Positions 36,079-46,678 of a stretch of DNA of 64,000 nucleotides are shown piece by piece. The first letter of the stretch is position 1; the number at the start of each line of letters is the position of its first letter. Source of the stretch: Actinoplanes subtropicus (GTDB taxonomy: Bacteria; Actinomycetota; Actinomycetes; Mycobacteriales; Micromonosporaceae); assembly GCF_000721705.1 (NCBI RefSeq), contig NZ_JOJL01000010.1, positions 192,946-256,945 on the forward strand, read 5' to 3'. A program made the position numbers and the translations under genes. Under the pieces are notes generated by a model, which saw only the letters and a program-made list of their open reading frames with translations, did no database searches and was not told where the DNA came from.

Positions 36079-37574
36079 CCACCGAGGCCGCCCTCACCGA
36101 GCCGGCGCTGACCGACTCGATCGGCCAGAAGGCGGGGCGGGGCCTGCGGTGGAGCCTGGTCGGCACGTTCGTGACCAAGATGGGCTCCTTCGCGATGGGC
36201 CTCGCCCTGGCGCGCATCCTCGCGCCCGCCGACTTCGGGGTGTACGCCATCGCCATCGCGGCCACGGCCGTGCTCATGCACATCAACGACGTCGGCCTGA
36301 TCGCCGCGACCGTGCAGTGGCGGGGCAAGCTCGAGGAGATGTCGCCCACCGCGGCCACCATGGCGATGGGGCTGGCGACCAGCATCTACGGGCTGTTCTG
36401 GCTGGTCGCCCCGATGTTCGCGGAGGCGGCCGGCAACCGGGAGGCCACCCCGGTGGTCCGCATCCTCGCCCTGATCATCGTGATCGACGGGGTCACCGCG
36501 GTGCGGGCCGGCGCGCTGATGCGCAACTTCCAGCAGGGCAAGCTGGTGACCGCCAACTCGTTCGGCCTGGTGGTCAACGCCGTCGTGGCGATCAGCCTGG
36601 CGCTCGACGGCGCCGGACCGTACGCCTTCGCCTGGGGTCAGGTCGCCGGCGCGCTGCTCACCGGCATCCTGATCTTCAAGTTCGGTGACGTGCCGTTCAA
36701 GTACGGCCTGGACAAGGCGATCGCCAAGAAGCTGCTCATCTTCGGCGTGCCGCTGGCGGCCAGCCTGGGCGTCGAGGCGATCGTCACCAACGTCCAGTTC
36801 ACCATCATCGGCCACCTCACCGGTCCGGTCCTGGTCGGGTTCTACCTGCTGGCGTTCAACGTCTCCAGCTGGGCGCAGAACACCCTGGGCCAAGCCATCC
36901 GGTACGTGTCGGTGGCGGGCTTCTCCCGGCTCTCCGAGCATCACGACGACGCCCTGAGCGACGGGGTCCAGCGCTCCATGCCGCTGCTGGTGCTGGTGGT
37001 CGCGCCGATCGTCGCGCTGACCTCGGTGCTGGCGGCGCCGCTGATCGAGCTGCTGTACGGCCACGAGTGGAGCCCGGCGGCCACGGTCCTGCAGATCCTG
37101 GTCGGCCTGACCCTGGTCCGGATGACCACCGGCCTGTGCATGGACGCGCTGATGGGCGCCGGCGCCACCAAGGCGACCCTGTGGCTCAACCTGGGCTGGG
37201 CGGCGGTCCTGTTCCCGGCCCTCTGGGTGGCCACCAAGATCGGCGGCATCCACGGCGCGGCGATCGCCCAGACCGGCGTCGGCTTCCTGGTGGCGGTGCC
37301 CCTGGCGGCATTCGCCCTGCGCAAGAGCAACGTGTCGCTCCGCCCGGTGGCGGCCGGCATCGCCCGCCCGGTGCTGGCGGCGATCGCGGCCGGCCTGGTC
37401 GCCTTCGTGGCGATGCGCTACGCGGGCGGGCCGTGGGCCTTCACCCAGCTGGCGGTGGGCGGCATCGTGGGCCTGGCGGTCTACGTGCCCCTGGCGATCC
37501 CCCGCGACCAGCTCAAGCTGTGGGTCGGCCTGGCCCTGCGCCGCAAGCCGGCGGCCGCGGTCGCCCTCGACTGA
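36075..37574 (+). CDS. wzx: Polysaccharide flippase (Wzx/MviN-like), copy 1
   Basis: 499 residues and 12-14 predicted helices, with the polysaccharide-transporter start SIGQKAGRGLRWSLVGTFVTKMGSFAMG broken here as GRGLRWSLVGTF. It should move the lipid-linked repeat across the membrane. The TTG at 36075 overlaps the previous stop and has AGGGG upstream. A clear paralogue at 59928 shares its layout and many segments (NDVGLI, EMxPTAATxA, KLLIFGVPL, RMTTGLCMD). Confidence 0.88.
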   Translation: MTTEAALTEPALTDSIGQKAGRGLRWSLVGTFVTKMGSFAMGLALARILAPADFGVYAIAIAATAVLMHINDVGLIAATVQWRGKLEEMSPTAATMAMGLATSIYGLFWLVAPMFAEAAGNREATPVVRILALIIVIDGVTAVRAGALMRNFQQGKLVTANSFGLVVNAVVAISLALDGAGPYAFAWGQVAGALLTGILIFKFGDVPFKYGLDKAIAKKLLIFGVPLAASLGVEAIVTNVQFTIIGHLTGPVLVGFYLLAFNVSSWAQNTLGQAIRYVSVAGFSRLSEHHDDALSDGVQRSMPLLVLVVAPIVALTSVLAAPLIELLYGHEWSPAATVLQILVGLTLVRMTTGLCMDALMGAGATKATLWLNLGWAAVLFPALWVATKIGGIHGAAIAQTGVGFLVAVPLAAFALRKSNVSLRPVAAGIARPVLAAIAAGLVAFVAMRYAGGPWAFTQLAVGGIVGLAVYVPLAIPRDQLKLWVGLALRRKPAAAVALD

Positions 37575-37590
37575 TTCTCCGGTACGGCTG

Positions 37591-37627
37591 AGGCCGGGTG
37601 GCGGGGGCTCTCCCCGCGGCCCGGCCT
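37591..37627. terminator. Bidirectional terminator
   Basis: Outer stem AGGCCGGG/CCCGGCCT encloses inner CGGGG/CCCCG. It lies 17 bases after the flippase stop and 27 bases past the stop of the facing minus-strand gene. Confidence 0.65.
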
Positions 37628-37654
37628 TTCTCTCGCCGACCTCCGGTAACGCTG

Positions 37655-38107
37655 CTATTTCTCCTCGGTCTTGACCGACGTGGCGGTCACGCTGCCGTCC
37701 GCGCCGGTCGCGCCCTGGACGGTTACGGACTGGCCGGCCTTGACGTCGGCGAGTTCGCCGTCGGTGGCCGTGGAGACGGCGGTGTTGCCGTCGGTCTTCA
37801 CGGTCAGCACGGTGCCGTCCGCCCTCCGCACGTAGATGGTCGTGCCGTCGACCTTCGTCACGGTGCCGGTAGTGCCGGTGGCCGGGGTGCCGGTCGTTGC
37901 CGTGCCGCCCGGCTGGCCACCACCCGGGAAGCCGCCGGTGAAGCCGGCCGCCGGCCCGGTCGCGGTCGTCGACGCGACGCCCCACAGTTTCTCGGCCGTG
38001 ATGCCTCCGACGAAGCCGCCGACCACGATCAGGAGCGCACCCAGCGCCACGGTGATCCGGGTCCATCGGCGTTTTGGAGCGGCGGTCATAGCGGAATCCT
38101 CACTCAT
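37655..38107 (-). CDS. Membrane-anchored DUF5666-like protein
   Basis: 150 residues: a short cytoplasmic tail, one N-terminal helix (ITVALGALLIVVGGFVGGI), a Gly/Thr linker and a C-terminal beta domain with GTVTKVDGTTIYVRRADGTV, VKTDGNTAV and GQSVTVQGATGADGSV, like DUF5666 extracellular domains. Starts at 38107 and 38089 are both possible; the latter has the better ribosome site (GAGG). It is 23 bases downstream of the efflux-adaptor gene and so in its operon. Confidence 0.7.
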   Translation of the reverse strand: MSEDSAMTAAPKRRWTRITVALGALLIVVGGFVGGITAEKLWGVASTTATGPAAGFTGGFPGGGQPGGTATTGTPATGTTGTVTKVDGTTIYVRRADGTVLTVKTDGNTAVSTATDGELADVKAGQSVTVQGATGADGSVTATSVKTEEK

Positions 38108-38130
38108 AGCGTGCACTGCCTTGGGGAAAC

Positions 38131-39345
38131 TCACGGGCCGGCTCCGCCCGCGGGCGGGCCGCCGTCGCCGCCGGGACCGCCCCCGCCGCCCAGGTTGCTC
38201 AGGCTGCCGCCACTCGAAGTGCTGCCCGAGGTGGTGGACGTGGTGGTGACGAGAACCTGCTCGCCGGCCTGCACGCCGGACTTGATCTGCGTGGTGGAGT
38301 CGCCCACCAGCCCGATCTGGACCTCCCGGACCGTCCGCACGCCGTTGGCGACGACCGTGACCGTGTGCCGGGTGCCGGACGTGGTGATGGCCGCGGAGTT
38401 CACGTAGGTGGCGTCGGCGACGTTGCCGGAGGTGATGGCCACCGACACGCTCTGGCCCACCCGCGCCCCGGCCGGGTTCTTGTCGATGCTGAGCGTCACC
38501 CCGTAGGTGACCACGTCGTTCGAGGTGGTGCCGGACGGGTCGATCGCGATGACCTCGCCGGTCGCGGTGGCACCGGCCAGCGCGGTCCAGGTGATCGTGC
38601 CGGCCTGCTTCTCCTTCAGCGTGGTCGCGTCCGCCTCGGCGAAGTCGGCGGTCACCTGCAGCTTGCTCAGGTCGGCGATCTCCACGAAGCCGGACGAGGA
38701 CGATCCCGACGAGGACGAGTCGGACGAAGAAGACGAGCCGGATGAGGCTGACGAGCCGGATGAAGAGGATGAGTCGGACGAGGAGCCACCGCCCGAGGCC
38801 GAGCTGCCGATCGTGCCGCTGACCGCGGTGACCGTGCCGGCCATCGGGGCGGTCAGCACGGTGCCGTCCACCGCGGCCTGGGCGTCGTCGACCGCGGACT
38901 GGGCCGACTCGACGTCGGACTCGGCGCTGGACGTGTCCGAGCCGGCGGCCTCGGCGCGGGTGAGGGCGTCCTTGGCGGTGGTCAGGTTCACCTCGGCCGC
39001 CGTCAGGCTCCGTTCCGACGCGGCCGGATCGACCTTGGCCAGGACCTGCCCCTTCTTGACCACCTGGCCGACCTTGACGTCGATCGCGGTGACCACGCCA
39101 CCGGTGACGAAGCCGGCCGAGGCGGTCTCGGCGCTCTCCACCGTGCCGTCCGCGGTCACGGTCTTGGTGACCGTGCCCGTTTCCACCGTCACCGTGCGGG
39201 CCGCGGCGCCGGCGGCGGTGCTGCCACTCTTCGGGCCGGCCAGGGCCTCGTACGCCCAGAAACCCCCGCCCGCGATGGCGACGGCGAGAACGGCGTTGAG
39301 CGCCACCGAGGGACGTCGCAGGTCGAAGCGCGCTGGCATGGCCAC
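38131..39345 (-). CDS. MacA/HlyD-family membrane fusion (adaptor) protein
   Basis: 404 residues. A membrane anchor at 18-35 is followed by an adaptor core with ASAGFVTGGVVTAIDVKVGQ, VVKKGQVLAKVD, a short coiled hairpin (AEVNLTTAKDALTRAEAAGS) and the lipoyl return VLTAPMAGTVTAVSGTIG. About 40 residues that are almost only Ser/Gly/Asp follow (38680-38810). Then the beta-barrel domain begins at FVEIADLSKLQV. The C-terminal tail is Gly-rich. No MacB ABC transporter is adjacent, which is unusual. GTG 39345 or ATG 39339 are alternative starts. It may act with a transporter encoded elsewhere or in polymer export. Confidence 0.85.
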   Translation of the reverse strand: MAMPARFDLRRPSVALNAVLAVAIAGGGFWAYEALAGPKSGSTAAGAAARTVTVETGTVTKTVTADGTVESAETASAGFVTGGVVTAIDVKVGQVVKKGQVLAKVDPAASERSLTAAEVNLTTAKDALTRAEAAGSDTSSAESDVESAQSAVDDAQAAVDGTVLTAPMAGTVTAVSGTIGSSASGGGSSSDSSSSSGSSASSGSSSSSDSSSSGSSSSGFVEIADLSKLQVTADFAEADATTLKEKQAGTITWTALAGATATGEVIAIDPSGTTSNDVVTYGVTLSIDKNPAGARVGQSVSVAITSGNVADATYVNSAAITTSGTRHTVTVVANGVRTVREVQIGLVGDSTTQIKSGVQAGEQVLVTTTSTTSGSTSSGGSLSNLGGGGGPGGDGGPPAGGAGP

Positions 39346-39419
39346 ACTGTGGCGGCCGCCCCTGGCAGGACATTCTGCGACACCTGTGGAACAGCTACGA
39401 AACCGGGTTTGTCACGAGC

Positions 39420-39580
39420 GTGAGCGGCGGCAGCGAGGGTGACCGGCCGCCTGGACCGGCCTGCCCGCGTTGCAGCACAGCCCGGATGCGGGCGGCACCG
39501 GGCCGGGACGGCAGCCAGCTCGCCGGAGAAGGCGGGACTTGTCCGACGCGTACGGTCAAGGGAAGTAGATCTGAAGTTAG
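39420..39580. repeat. ~165-bp repeat, copy 1, after the Wzy gene
   Basis: About 85 percent identical by eye to 54747-54914. Both contain, in order, GTGAGCGGCGGCAG, GGCCTGCCCGCGTTGCAG, the hairpin GCCCGGATGCGGGC and GGGACTTGTCCG, and end at the TTA that is the stop codon of the adjoining minus-strand gene. Frames are not conserved, so it acts as DNA or RNA rather than protein. Confidence 0.85.
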
Positions 39581-40974
39581 CTGACGCGGCCGGCGAAGGA
39601 ACGCGTTGCCGAGGTGCGGACCATGCGCTGGGGGTGGGTCAGGCGCCAGACCGTGCCGCACATGCCGACGGTCAGGCCCAGTGTGGTGGCGAAGGTGAGG
39701 AACGCCAGCGAGTCGAAGGTGGCGGCGACGATCAGGCCCATGAACTGGGTGGAGATCAGGGCGGCGCACAGGTGCCGCACCTCGCGCTCCTTCGAGCGGC
39801 GCAGCGCCATCCAGGCCACCGTGATGGCGGTGATGTGCAGGGCGGCGTAGGCGATCGCGCCGACGATCCCGTTGTTGAGCAGGATCTCCAGCCACATGTT
39901 GTCCATGATCTGGTACTGCGGGGAGACCCAGGTGCCGGTGCCGCGGCCGAGCCAGGGGCGCTGGCCGATGTAGTGGAACGCCATCGGGTAGCGCTCGTAG
40001 CGGACCGAGATGGACGAGTTGCCGGTCGGGTTGTCGAACAGGTGCAGCAGGGTGTGTACCAGGCCGCCGGTGGCCGCGGCGGCGCCGGAGATCATGATGG
40101 TGAGGACGACGCCGATGTTGTAGCGCATCCGCCAGGTCCAGAGCGGGACCAGCGCGACGAACATGATGACTTCGGAGATGATGCCGGTACGCGAGATGGT
40201 CGACGCGATGCCGGCCCCGATGATGATGCACGAGGCGATGGCCATCCAGCGGCGCTTCGGGACCCGGGCGAAGATCGCGAAGTGGATGGCGAACGGCAGC
40301 ACGAGGGCCAGGTACGCCGCCATCTCGATGTAGTGCGACGTGGTGCTGGCGACCCGGACGCCCGAGCCGCGGTCCTCGAGGACCGGGACCCAGCCCTTCT
40401 CCTGCAGGCCCGGGATCAGCAGATAGTTGCTCAGGTCACGGCCGAGCAGGTACTCGACGACGCCGAACAGGGCGACGAAGGTGGCCGAGACCACCAGCAC
40501 CTTGAGCAGGGTGCGCAGCTTCAGCCAGTTCGGCAGGCCGTCGGCCGCGGTCAGCAGGGCGCCGCCGAAACAGCAGAAATAGATCATGGTACGGTCGGCG
40601 GCATTGGCTTCCATCGATGTCAAGCCGCGCAGGAAGCCGACCGCGTAACCGAGCAGCAGCACGCCGAAGTAGCCGAAGAAGGCCCATCGGATCGGCTGCG
40701 GCCCGACCATCACCAGACCGGGGCTGAATCGCGTCACCGCCCACCAGAGGAACAGCAGGAAACCGATGACCAGTGCGGGCCGGCCGACATCCGTGGCGCC
40801 GGGCAGGACCTCGCGGGCCGGGATGACCGCCAGCAGCACGAACATCAGGCTCAGCAGCACGGCGGCGTCGATGTACGTCGGGCGCCGGCGGGTCGCGTAC
40901 GTCCGCTCGTACAGCAGCGAGGGTTCCAGGTCGGCCGGGTCGGCCAGGCCGATCGTGCTCGTCGTCACACTCAC
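39577..40974 (-). CDS. wzy: O-antigen ligase/polymerase-like membrane protein (Wzy)
   Basis: 465 residues with about eleven predicted helices and a large periplasmic loop (residues about 330-385). That loop has the Wzy_C/WaaL-type pattern SVRYERYPMAFHYIGQRPWLGRG followed by DNMWLEILLNNGIVGAI. The arginines in the loop are those expected to contact lipid-linked sugars. It probably joins repeat units outside the membrane. It is divergent from the deacetylase gene. Confidence 0.85.
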   Translation of the reverse strand: MSVTTSTIGLADPADLEPSLLYERTYATRRRPTYIDAAVLLSLMFVLLAVIPAREVLPGATDVGRPALVIGFLLFLWWAVTRFSPGLVMVGPQPIRWAFFGYFGVLLLGYAVGFLRGLTSMEANAADRTMIYFCCFGGALLTAADGLPNWLKLRTLLKVLVVSATFVALFGVVEYLLGRDLSNYLLIPGLQEKGWVPVLEDRGSGVRVASTTSHYIEMAAYLALVLPFAIHFAIFARVPKRRWMAIASCIIIGAGIASTISRTGIISEVIMFVALVPLWTWRMRYNIGVVLTIMISGAAAATGGLVHTLLHLFDNPTGNSSISVRYERYPMAFHYIGQRPWLGRGTGTWVSPQYQIMDNMWLEILLNNGIVGAIAYAALHITAITVAWMALRRSKEREVRHLCAALISTQFMGLIVAATFDSLAFLTFATTLGLTVGMCGTVWRLTHPQRMVRTSATRSFAGRVS

Positions 40975-41274
40975 TCACACCTTGTCAGGGAGCCGGCCGC
41001 CGACTCCTCTTGAAGCACCGCAGCATTCCATCACGCCGAGGCCGCCGGGACCACCGTAACCACAGCCACCAGCGCACGACGAATGCGTCACGAAGATGAC
41101 CGGTCGGCTGAGTCGTCATGCCGACACGCGGCTCAACCCCGGCCGACCAGCACAACGACGAAGAGGCACTTGGTTCGGCCGATCTACCGATATGCCGACC
41201 TTCGGCCTCGGCTGAGGATTGCTGGGCCAGCGACCCGAATCGAACGAATCGACAGGAACGGAAGAGCACTGTTG
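40975..41274. other. Divergent spacer between wzy and the deacetylase gene
   Basis: 300 bases without a convincing gene if the deacetylase starts at GTG 41275. An earlier in-frame start at 41083 exists, but the residues it adds do not match the NodB family. I see no strong hairpin. Promoters for both flanking genes must lie here. Confidence 0.4.
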
Positions 41275-41949
41275 GTGACCAACCCACCATCGACCGTCAC
41301 TCTCACCGTGCACGGAATCGGCTCACCGGTCCGTCCGCTGGACCCCGGTGAGGACGAGGTGTGGGTCACGGTGAAGCAGTTCGAGGACGTGCTCGACGCC
41401 GTGGCCGGCCGTACCGACGTCCGCCTCACCTTCGACGACGCGAACGCGTCCGATGTGGAGATCGCCCTGCCGCACCTGATGAAGCGGGGCCTCACCGGGC
41501 AGTTCTTCGTGCCCGCCGGTCTGCTCGGCCGGCCCGGCCGGCTGACCGAGGAGAACGTCCGCGAGCTGCTCGACGCGGGCATGACGCTGGGCTCGCACGG
41601 ATGGGCGCACTGCGACTGGCGCCGGCTGAGCCCGGAGCAGGTGCCGGACGAGATGACCAAGGCGGCCGAGGTGCTGGCCGGGTTCTCCGGCACGCCGGTC
41701 ACCGAGGTCTCGGCGCCGTTCGGCTCGTACGACCGGCACGTGTTGCGCCGCCTGCGGGAGGCCGGCGCGACGAAGGTCTACACCAGCGACACCGGCCGCG
41801 CACACCCCGAGGCCTGGCTGCACGCCCGCACCAGCCTCCGCGACACCATCGACCGTGCCTGGATCGACCAGGTCCTCGACGGTAAGCCGTCACTCCCCCG
41901 GCGCGCCCGCAACCTCGCGGCGCGCACCGTCAAACGACTCCGTGGCTGA
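41275..41949 (+). CDS. Polysaccharide deacetylase (NodB domain)
   Basis: 224 residues from the GTG at 41275 (GGAAGAG upstream). NodB features: RLTFDDANASDVEIALPHL (metal Asp pair), the strand GLTGQFFVPAGLLG, LGSHGWAHCDWRRLS (HxxxH-like metal histidines His and Asp) and VSAPFGSYD. It should remove N-acetyl (or similar) groups from a polysaccharide or lipid-linked sugar. There is no signal peptide, so action on a cytoplasmic precursor is possible. A GT2 gene follows after 30 bases. Confidence 0.82.
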   Translation: MTNPPSTVTLTVHGIGSPVRPLDPGEDEVWVTVKQFEDVLDAVAGRTDVRLTFDDANASDVEIALPHLMKRGLTGQFFVPAGLLGRPGRLTEENVRELLDAGMTLGSHGWAHCDWRRLSPEQVPDEMTKAAEVLAGFSGTPVTEVSAPFGSYDRHVLRRLREAGATKVYTSDTGRAHPEAWLHARTSLRDTIDRAWIDQVLDGKPSLPRRARNLAARTVKRLRG

Positions 41950-41979
41950 GCTCCCGCCAGGGCTGATCAAGGAGAGCAC

Positions 41980-42936
41980 GTGACCCTGCCCGAATCCAGC
42001 GACGGTCCCGACGGCGGCGTCGCGCGCGTCGCCGCCGTCATCGTCACCTTCAACAGCGGCGCGGTCCTGGAGGGCTGCCTGCGCTCGCTGGCCACGCAGA
42101 CCGGTGTCGACCTGGCCGTCGTCGTGGTCGCCGACAACGCGTCCAAGGACTCCTCGGTCGCGATCGCCGAGGCGGCCGAGGGCATCCCGGTCCGCGTGGT
42201 GCAGGTCGGCCGCAACGCCGGGTACGCCGCCGCGTTCAACGCCGGCGCCGCCACCCTGGAGCTGCGCAAGCTCGACGCGGTACTGGTCCTCAACCCGGAC
42301 TGCCGGCTCCGGCCGAACACGTTGCAGCTGCTGGCCCGCGCCCTGCGCCAGCCCGGCCGGGCCATCTCGGCGCCCAAGCTGGTCAACCCGGACGGCACCC
42401 TGCAGCCGTCGCTGCGCCGCACCCCGACGGTGCGCGGCGCGTGGGTCGAGGCCATCGTCGGCGGCGACCGGGCCGGCCGGATCGGCGAGCTGGTCTTCGA
42501 TCCGAAGGCGTACGAGGTGGCCGGGCCGGTGGCCTGGGCGACCGGCGCCGCGATGCTGATGTCCGCGCCGGCGATGCGCGAGCTCGGCCCGTGGGACGAG
42601 TCGTTCATGCTGTACAGCGAGGAGACCGAGTACTGCCAGCGGGCCACCGACAAGGGCTGGTCGCTGTGGTACGAGCCGGAGGCCGTGGTCGAGCACATCG
42701 GCGGCGAGTCGGGCACCAACCCGACGCTGTACTCGCTGATGATGGTCAACAAGGTGGTGCTGTTCCGGCGCCGGCGCGGGCCGGCGGCGGGCCTCGCCTA
42801 CCATCTCGCCGTGCTGCTCGGCGAGACGATCCGGGCGGCGACCGGCCGGCCGACGTCCCGGGCGTCGCTCGCCGCCCTGCTGCACCCGTCCCGGCGGGAA
42901 CTGCTCATCGCCTCGCTGACCGGGAGCCATCCGTGA
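41980..42936 (+). CDS. GT2 glycosyltransferase, rhamnosyltransferase (WbbL)-like
   Basis: 318 residues. The GT2 core has VAAVIVTFNSGAVLEGCL, VVADNASKDSS, VLNPDCRLRP (DxD equivalent), GAAMLMSAPAMRELGPWDE and FMLYSEETEYCQRATDKGW. This pattern is common in dTDP-rhamnose-using enzymes, which fits the upstream rml genes. No transmembrane helix is evident. GGAGAG precedes the GTG. The stop overlaps the next gene (GTGA). Confidence 0.85.
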   Translation: MTLPESSDGPDGGVARVAAVIVTFNSGAVLEGCLRSLATQTGVDLAVVVVADNASKDSSVAIAEAAEGIPVRVVQVGRNAGYAAAFNAGAATLELRKLDAVLVLNPDCRLRPNTLQLLARALRQPGRAISAPKLVNPDGTLQPSLRRTPTVRGAWVEAIVGGDRAGRIGELVFDPKAYEVAGPVAWATGAAMLMSAPAMRELGPWDESFMLYSEETEYCQRATDKGWSLWYEPEAVVEHIGGESGTNPTLYSLMMVNKVVLFRRRRGPAAGLAYHLAVLLGETIRAATGRPTSRASLAALLHPSRRELLIASLTGSHP

Positions 42937-44003
42937 GCGGGGCGCGCATCGTGTCGCTGCGTACCGTCGGCTTCGACGAGCTGGGCAGCGCCGAGACGGA
43001 TGCCTGGCACCGGCTGCGGGCCGCGAATCCGGCGCTGGACAGCCCGTATTTTCATCCCGGCTTCGCCGCGGCGGTGCACGCGGGCCGTCCGGTGGAGGTC
43101 GCGGTCGGGCGGGACGAGCGGGGCGAGGTCGCCGCGCTGCTGCCGATGCACCGCGAGGGAGGCGTGTTGCTCCCGGTGGGCTGGCCGGGCGCCGACTTCC
43201 AGGGGCCGATCCGCGCGCCGGGCACGGCCTTCCCGGCGGTGAAGCTGCTCGCCGGCGGCGCCAAGCGGTTCGCCTTCGACCACCTGCTGGAGCCGAACGA
43301 GGACTTCGCGCCCTGGTTCGAGTCGAGCCGGCCCTCGCCGTACCTGGACTGCGCCGGCGGCATGGAGGGTTACCTCGGCCGGGCGTCGAAGAGCGGCAGG
43401 GACAACATGGGCCAGGCCCGCCGCCGCACCAACAAGGCGGAGAAGCAGATCGGGCCGGTCCGGTTCGCGGCCGACGTGGTGGACGAGAAGTCGCTCGCCG
43501 CCGTGGTGGAGCTCAAGCGCGGGCAGTACGCCGCGACCGGCGCCACCGATTACTTCGCCCGCCCCGAGCGGGTCGACCTGCTGACCCGGCTGCTGCACAC
43601 CCGCGGCACCGAGTTCGCCGGCATCCTGTCCACTGTGCACGCCGGCGACCACCTGCTGGCCGCGCACTTCGGCATGCGCTCCGGCGGGGTGCTGCACTGG
43701 TGGTTCCCGGTCTACGATCCGCAGTTCTCGTCGCTGGCCCCGGGCTGGATCCTGCTGCGCGAACTGGTGGGGGCGGCGCCCGAGCTGGGCATCGAGCGGA
43801 TCGACTTCGGCCGGGGCGACGACGAGTACAAGCGGCGGGCCAAGACCGGCGAGGTGCTGGTCGCCCGGGGAGTGGTCAGCCGCAACAGCGCGTACCGGGT
43901 GGCGCGACGCGCCCGCAATTCCATGATCACCGCGGCGAAGTCGTCGGCGTTCGCGCCGCAGCTCCGTCGCCTGGCGCGCCGCCTGCGCGCGAACAACCGC
44001 TAG
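42933..44003 (+). CDS. GNAT/FemAB-like transferase (CelD/BcsL type)
   Basis: 356 residues. An N-terminal GNAT-like half (about 40-150) contains SPYFHPGFAAAVHAGRPVEV and a second half the FemAB/BioF2 pattern: YLGRASKSGRDNMGQARRR, FAGILSTVHAGDHLLAAHFG, WWFPVYDPQFSSLAPGWILL, and IERIDFGRGDDEYKRRAKTG. Proteins of this type in cellulose and exopolysaccharide loci are thought to transfer an acyl or aminoacyl group to a sugar. The start GTG overlaps the stop of the GT2 gene, indicating translation together. Confidence 0.82.
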   Translation: MSGARIVSLRTVGFDELGSAETDAWHRLRAANPALDSPYFHPGFAAAVHAGRPVEVAVGRDERGEVAALLPMHREGGVLLPVGWPGADFQGPIRAPGTAFPAVKLLAGGAKRFAFDHLLEPNEDFAPWFESSRPSPYLDCAGGMEGYLGRASKSGRDNMGQARRRTNKAEKQIGPVRFAADVVDEKSLAAVVELKRGQYAATGATDYFARPERVDLLTRLLHTRGTEFAGILSTVHAGDHLLAAHFGMRSGGVLHWWFPVYDPQFSSLAPGWILLRELVGAAPELGIERIDFGRGDDEYKRRAKTGEVLVARGVVSRNSAYRVARRARNSMITAAKSSAFAPQLRRLARRLRANNR

Positions 44004-44013
44004 GGGGAAGTCC

Positions 44014-45319
<1,306 letters not shown>

Positions 45320-45330
<11 letters not shown>

Positions 45331-46678
45331 GGGAAAGCACGCGCTGATCCTGGTCGAGAACCTCTCGGTCCCGTTCGACCGCCGCGTCTGGCAGGAGAGC
45401 CTGGCGCTGCGGGCCGCGGGCTGGGAGGTCAGCGTCATCTGTCCGCAAGGGACGAAACGCGACACCGAGGCGTACGCCGAGATCCAGGGTGTACGCATCT
45501 ACCGCTACCCGCTGAAGGCGGCGGTCGGCGGCCCGCTCGGCTACCTGCAGGAGTACGGCAACGCGCTCCGGCACACCCGGCGGCTGATCCGCAAGGTGGG
45601 CAAGGTCGACGTGGTGCACGCCTGCAACCCGCCGGACCTGTTCTACCTGCTGGCCAAGCGGCTCAAGCGGCAGGGCGCGAAGTTCGTCTTCGACCAGCAC
45701 GACCTGGTGCCCGAGCTGTATCTCTCCCGGTTCAACCGCGGCGAGGACGCGCTCTACCGGGCCGTCTGCTACCTGGAGCGGCAGACCTACCGCCTGGCCG
45801 ACGTGGTCATCGCGACCAACGAGAGCTACCGCGCGGCCGCGCTCAGCCGGGGCGGCAAGCGGCCCGAGGAGGTGTTCGTGGTGCGCAGCGCGCCCGCGGT
45901 CGAGCGCTTCTTCGAGGTGCCGCGGGACGACTCGATCCGTGGCGACAAGCCCTACCTGCTCGGCTATCTGGGCGTGATGGGCCCGCAGGACGGCGTCGAC
46001 TACGCGCTGCGGGCGCTGGCCAAGCTGCGGGACGAGCAGGGGCGTACGGACTGGCGGGCGGTCTTCGTCGGCGGCGGCGACACCTTCGACGCGATGGTCG
46101 CGCTCGCCGCCGAACTGGGCCTGGCCGACGTAGTGGAGTTCACCGGCCGGGTGTCCGATGAGGACCTCGTACGCTACCTGTCGGCGACCGACGTGTGCCT
46201 CTCCCCCGACCCGCTGAACCCGCTCAACGACGTCTCCACCATGAACAAGGTCATGGAGTACATGGCGATGGGCAAGCCGATCGTCTCCTTCGAGCTGAAG
46301 GAGGCGCGGGTCTCGGCGGGCGAGGCGGCGGTGTACGCGCCGGCCAACGACGAGTCGCAGTTCGCGAAGCTGATCGCCAATCTGCTCGACGACCCCGAGG
46401 CGCGCCGGCGGATGGGCGAGATCGGCAAGGAGCGGGTCAGCGGCCCGCTCTCCTGGGAGCACTCGGTCAAGTCGCTGCTGGCGGCCTATGCGGCCGCCGT
46501 CGGCGCGCCGTCAGTTCCCCGGCAGCGTGACGCGGGTGCTGGCATCGCTCGCCCAGACGTCGCCGCGACGGTTCCGCAGCCGCGTCAGAGCCCGGTCGAG
46601 GACCAGCACGGTCAGGTAGCAGCCGGCGTCGACGACGCCCACCCGCCGGTCGCGGACGAGCCGGCCGAGGGCCCCTAG
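45320..46678 (+). CDS. GT4 glycosyltransferase
   Basis: 452 residues. N-terminal Rossmann half begins LILVENLSVPFDRRVWQES, followed by VVHACNPPDLFYLLAKRLKR and FDQHDLVPELY. C-terminal half has YLGVMGPQDGVDYALRALAK, FTGRVSDEDLVRYLSATDVC and NKVMEYMAMGKPIVSFELKE. This is a retaining GT4 common in polysaccharide loci. TTG 45320 overlaps algD. The last roughly 55 residues, after GAPSVPRQ, are antisense to the neighbouring GT2 gene and look non-native, so the ancestral stop was probably near 46510. Confidence 0.85.

Noticed and set aside
41083..41274. N-terminal extension of the deacetylase
   Set aside because: The 64 extra residues have mixed codon use and no NodB or signal-peptide character.
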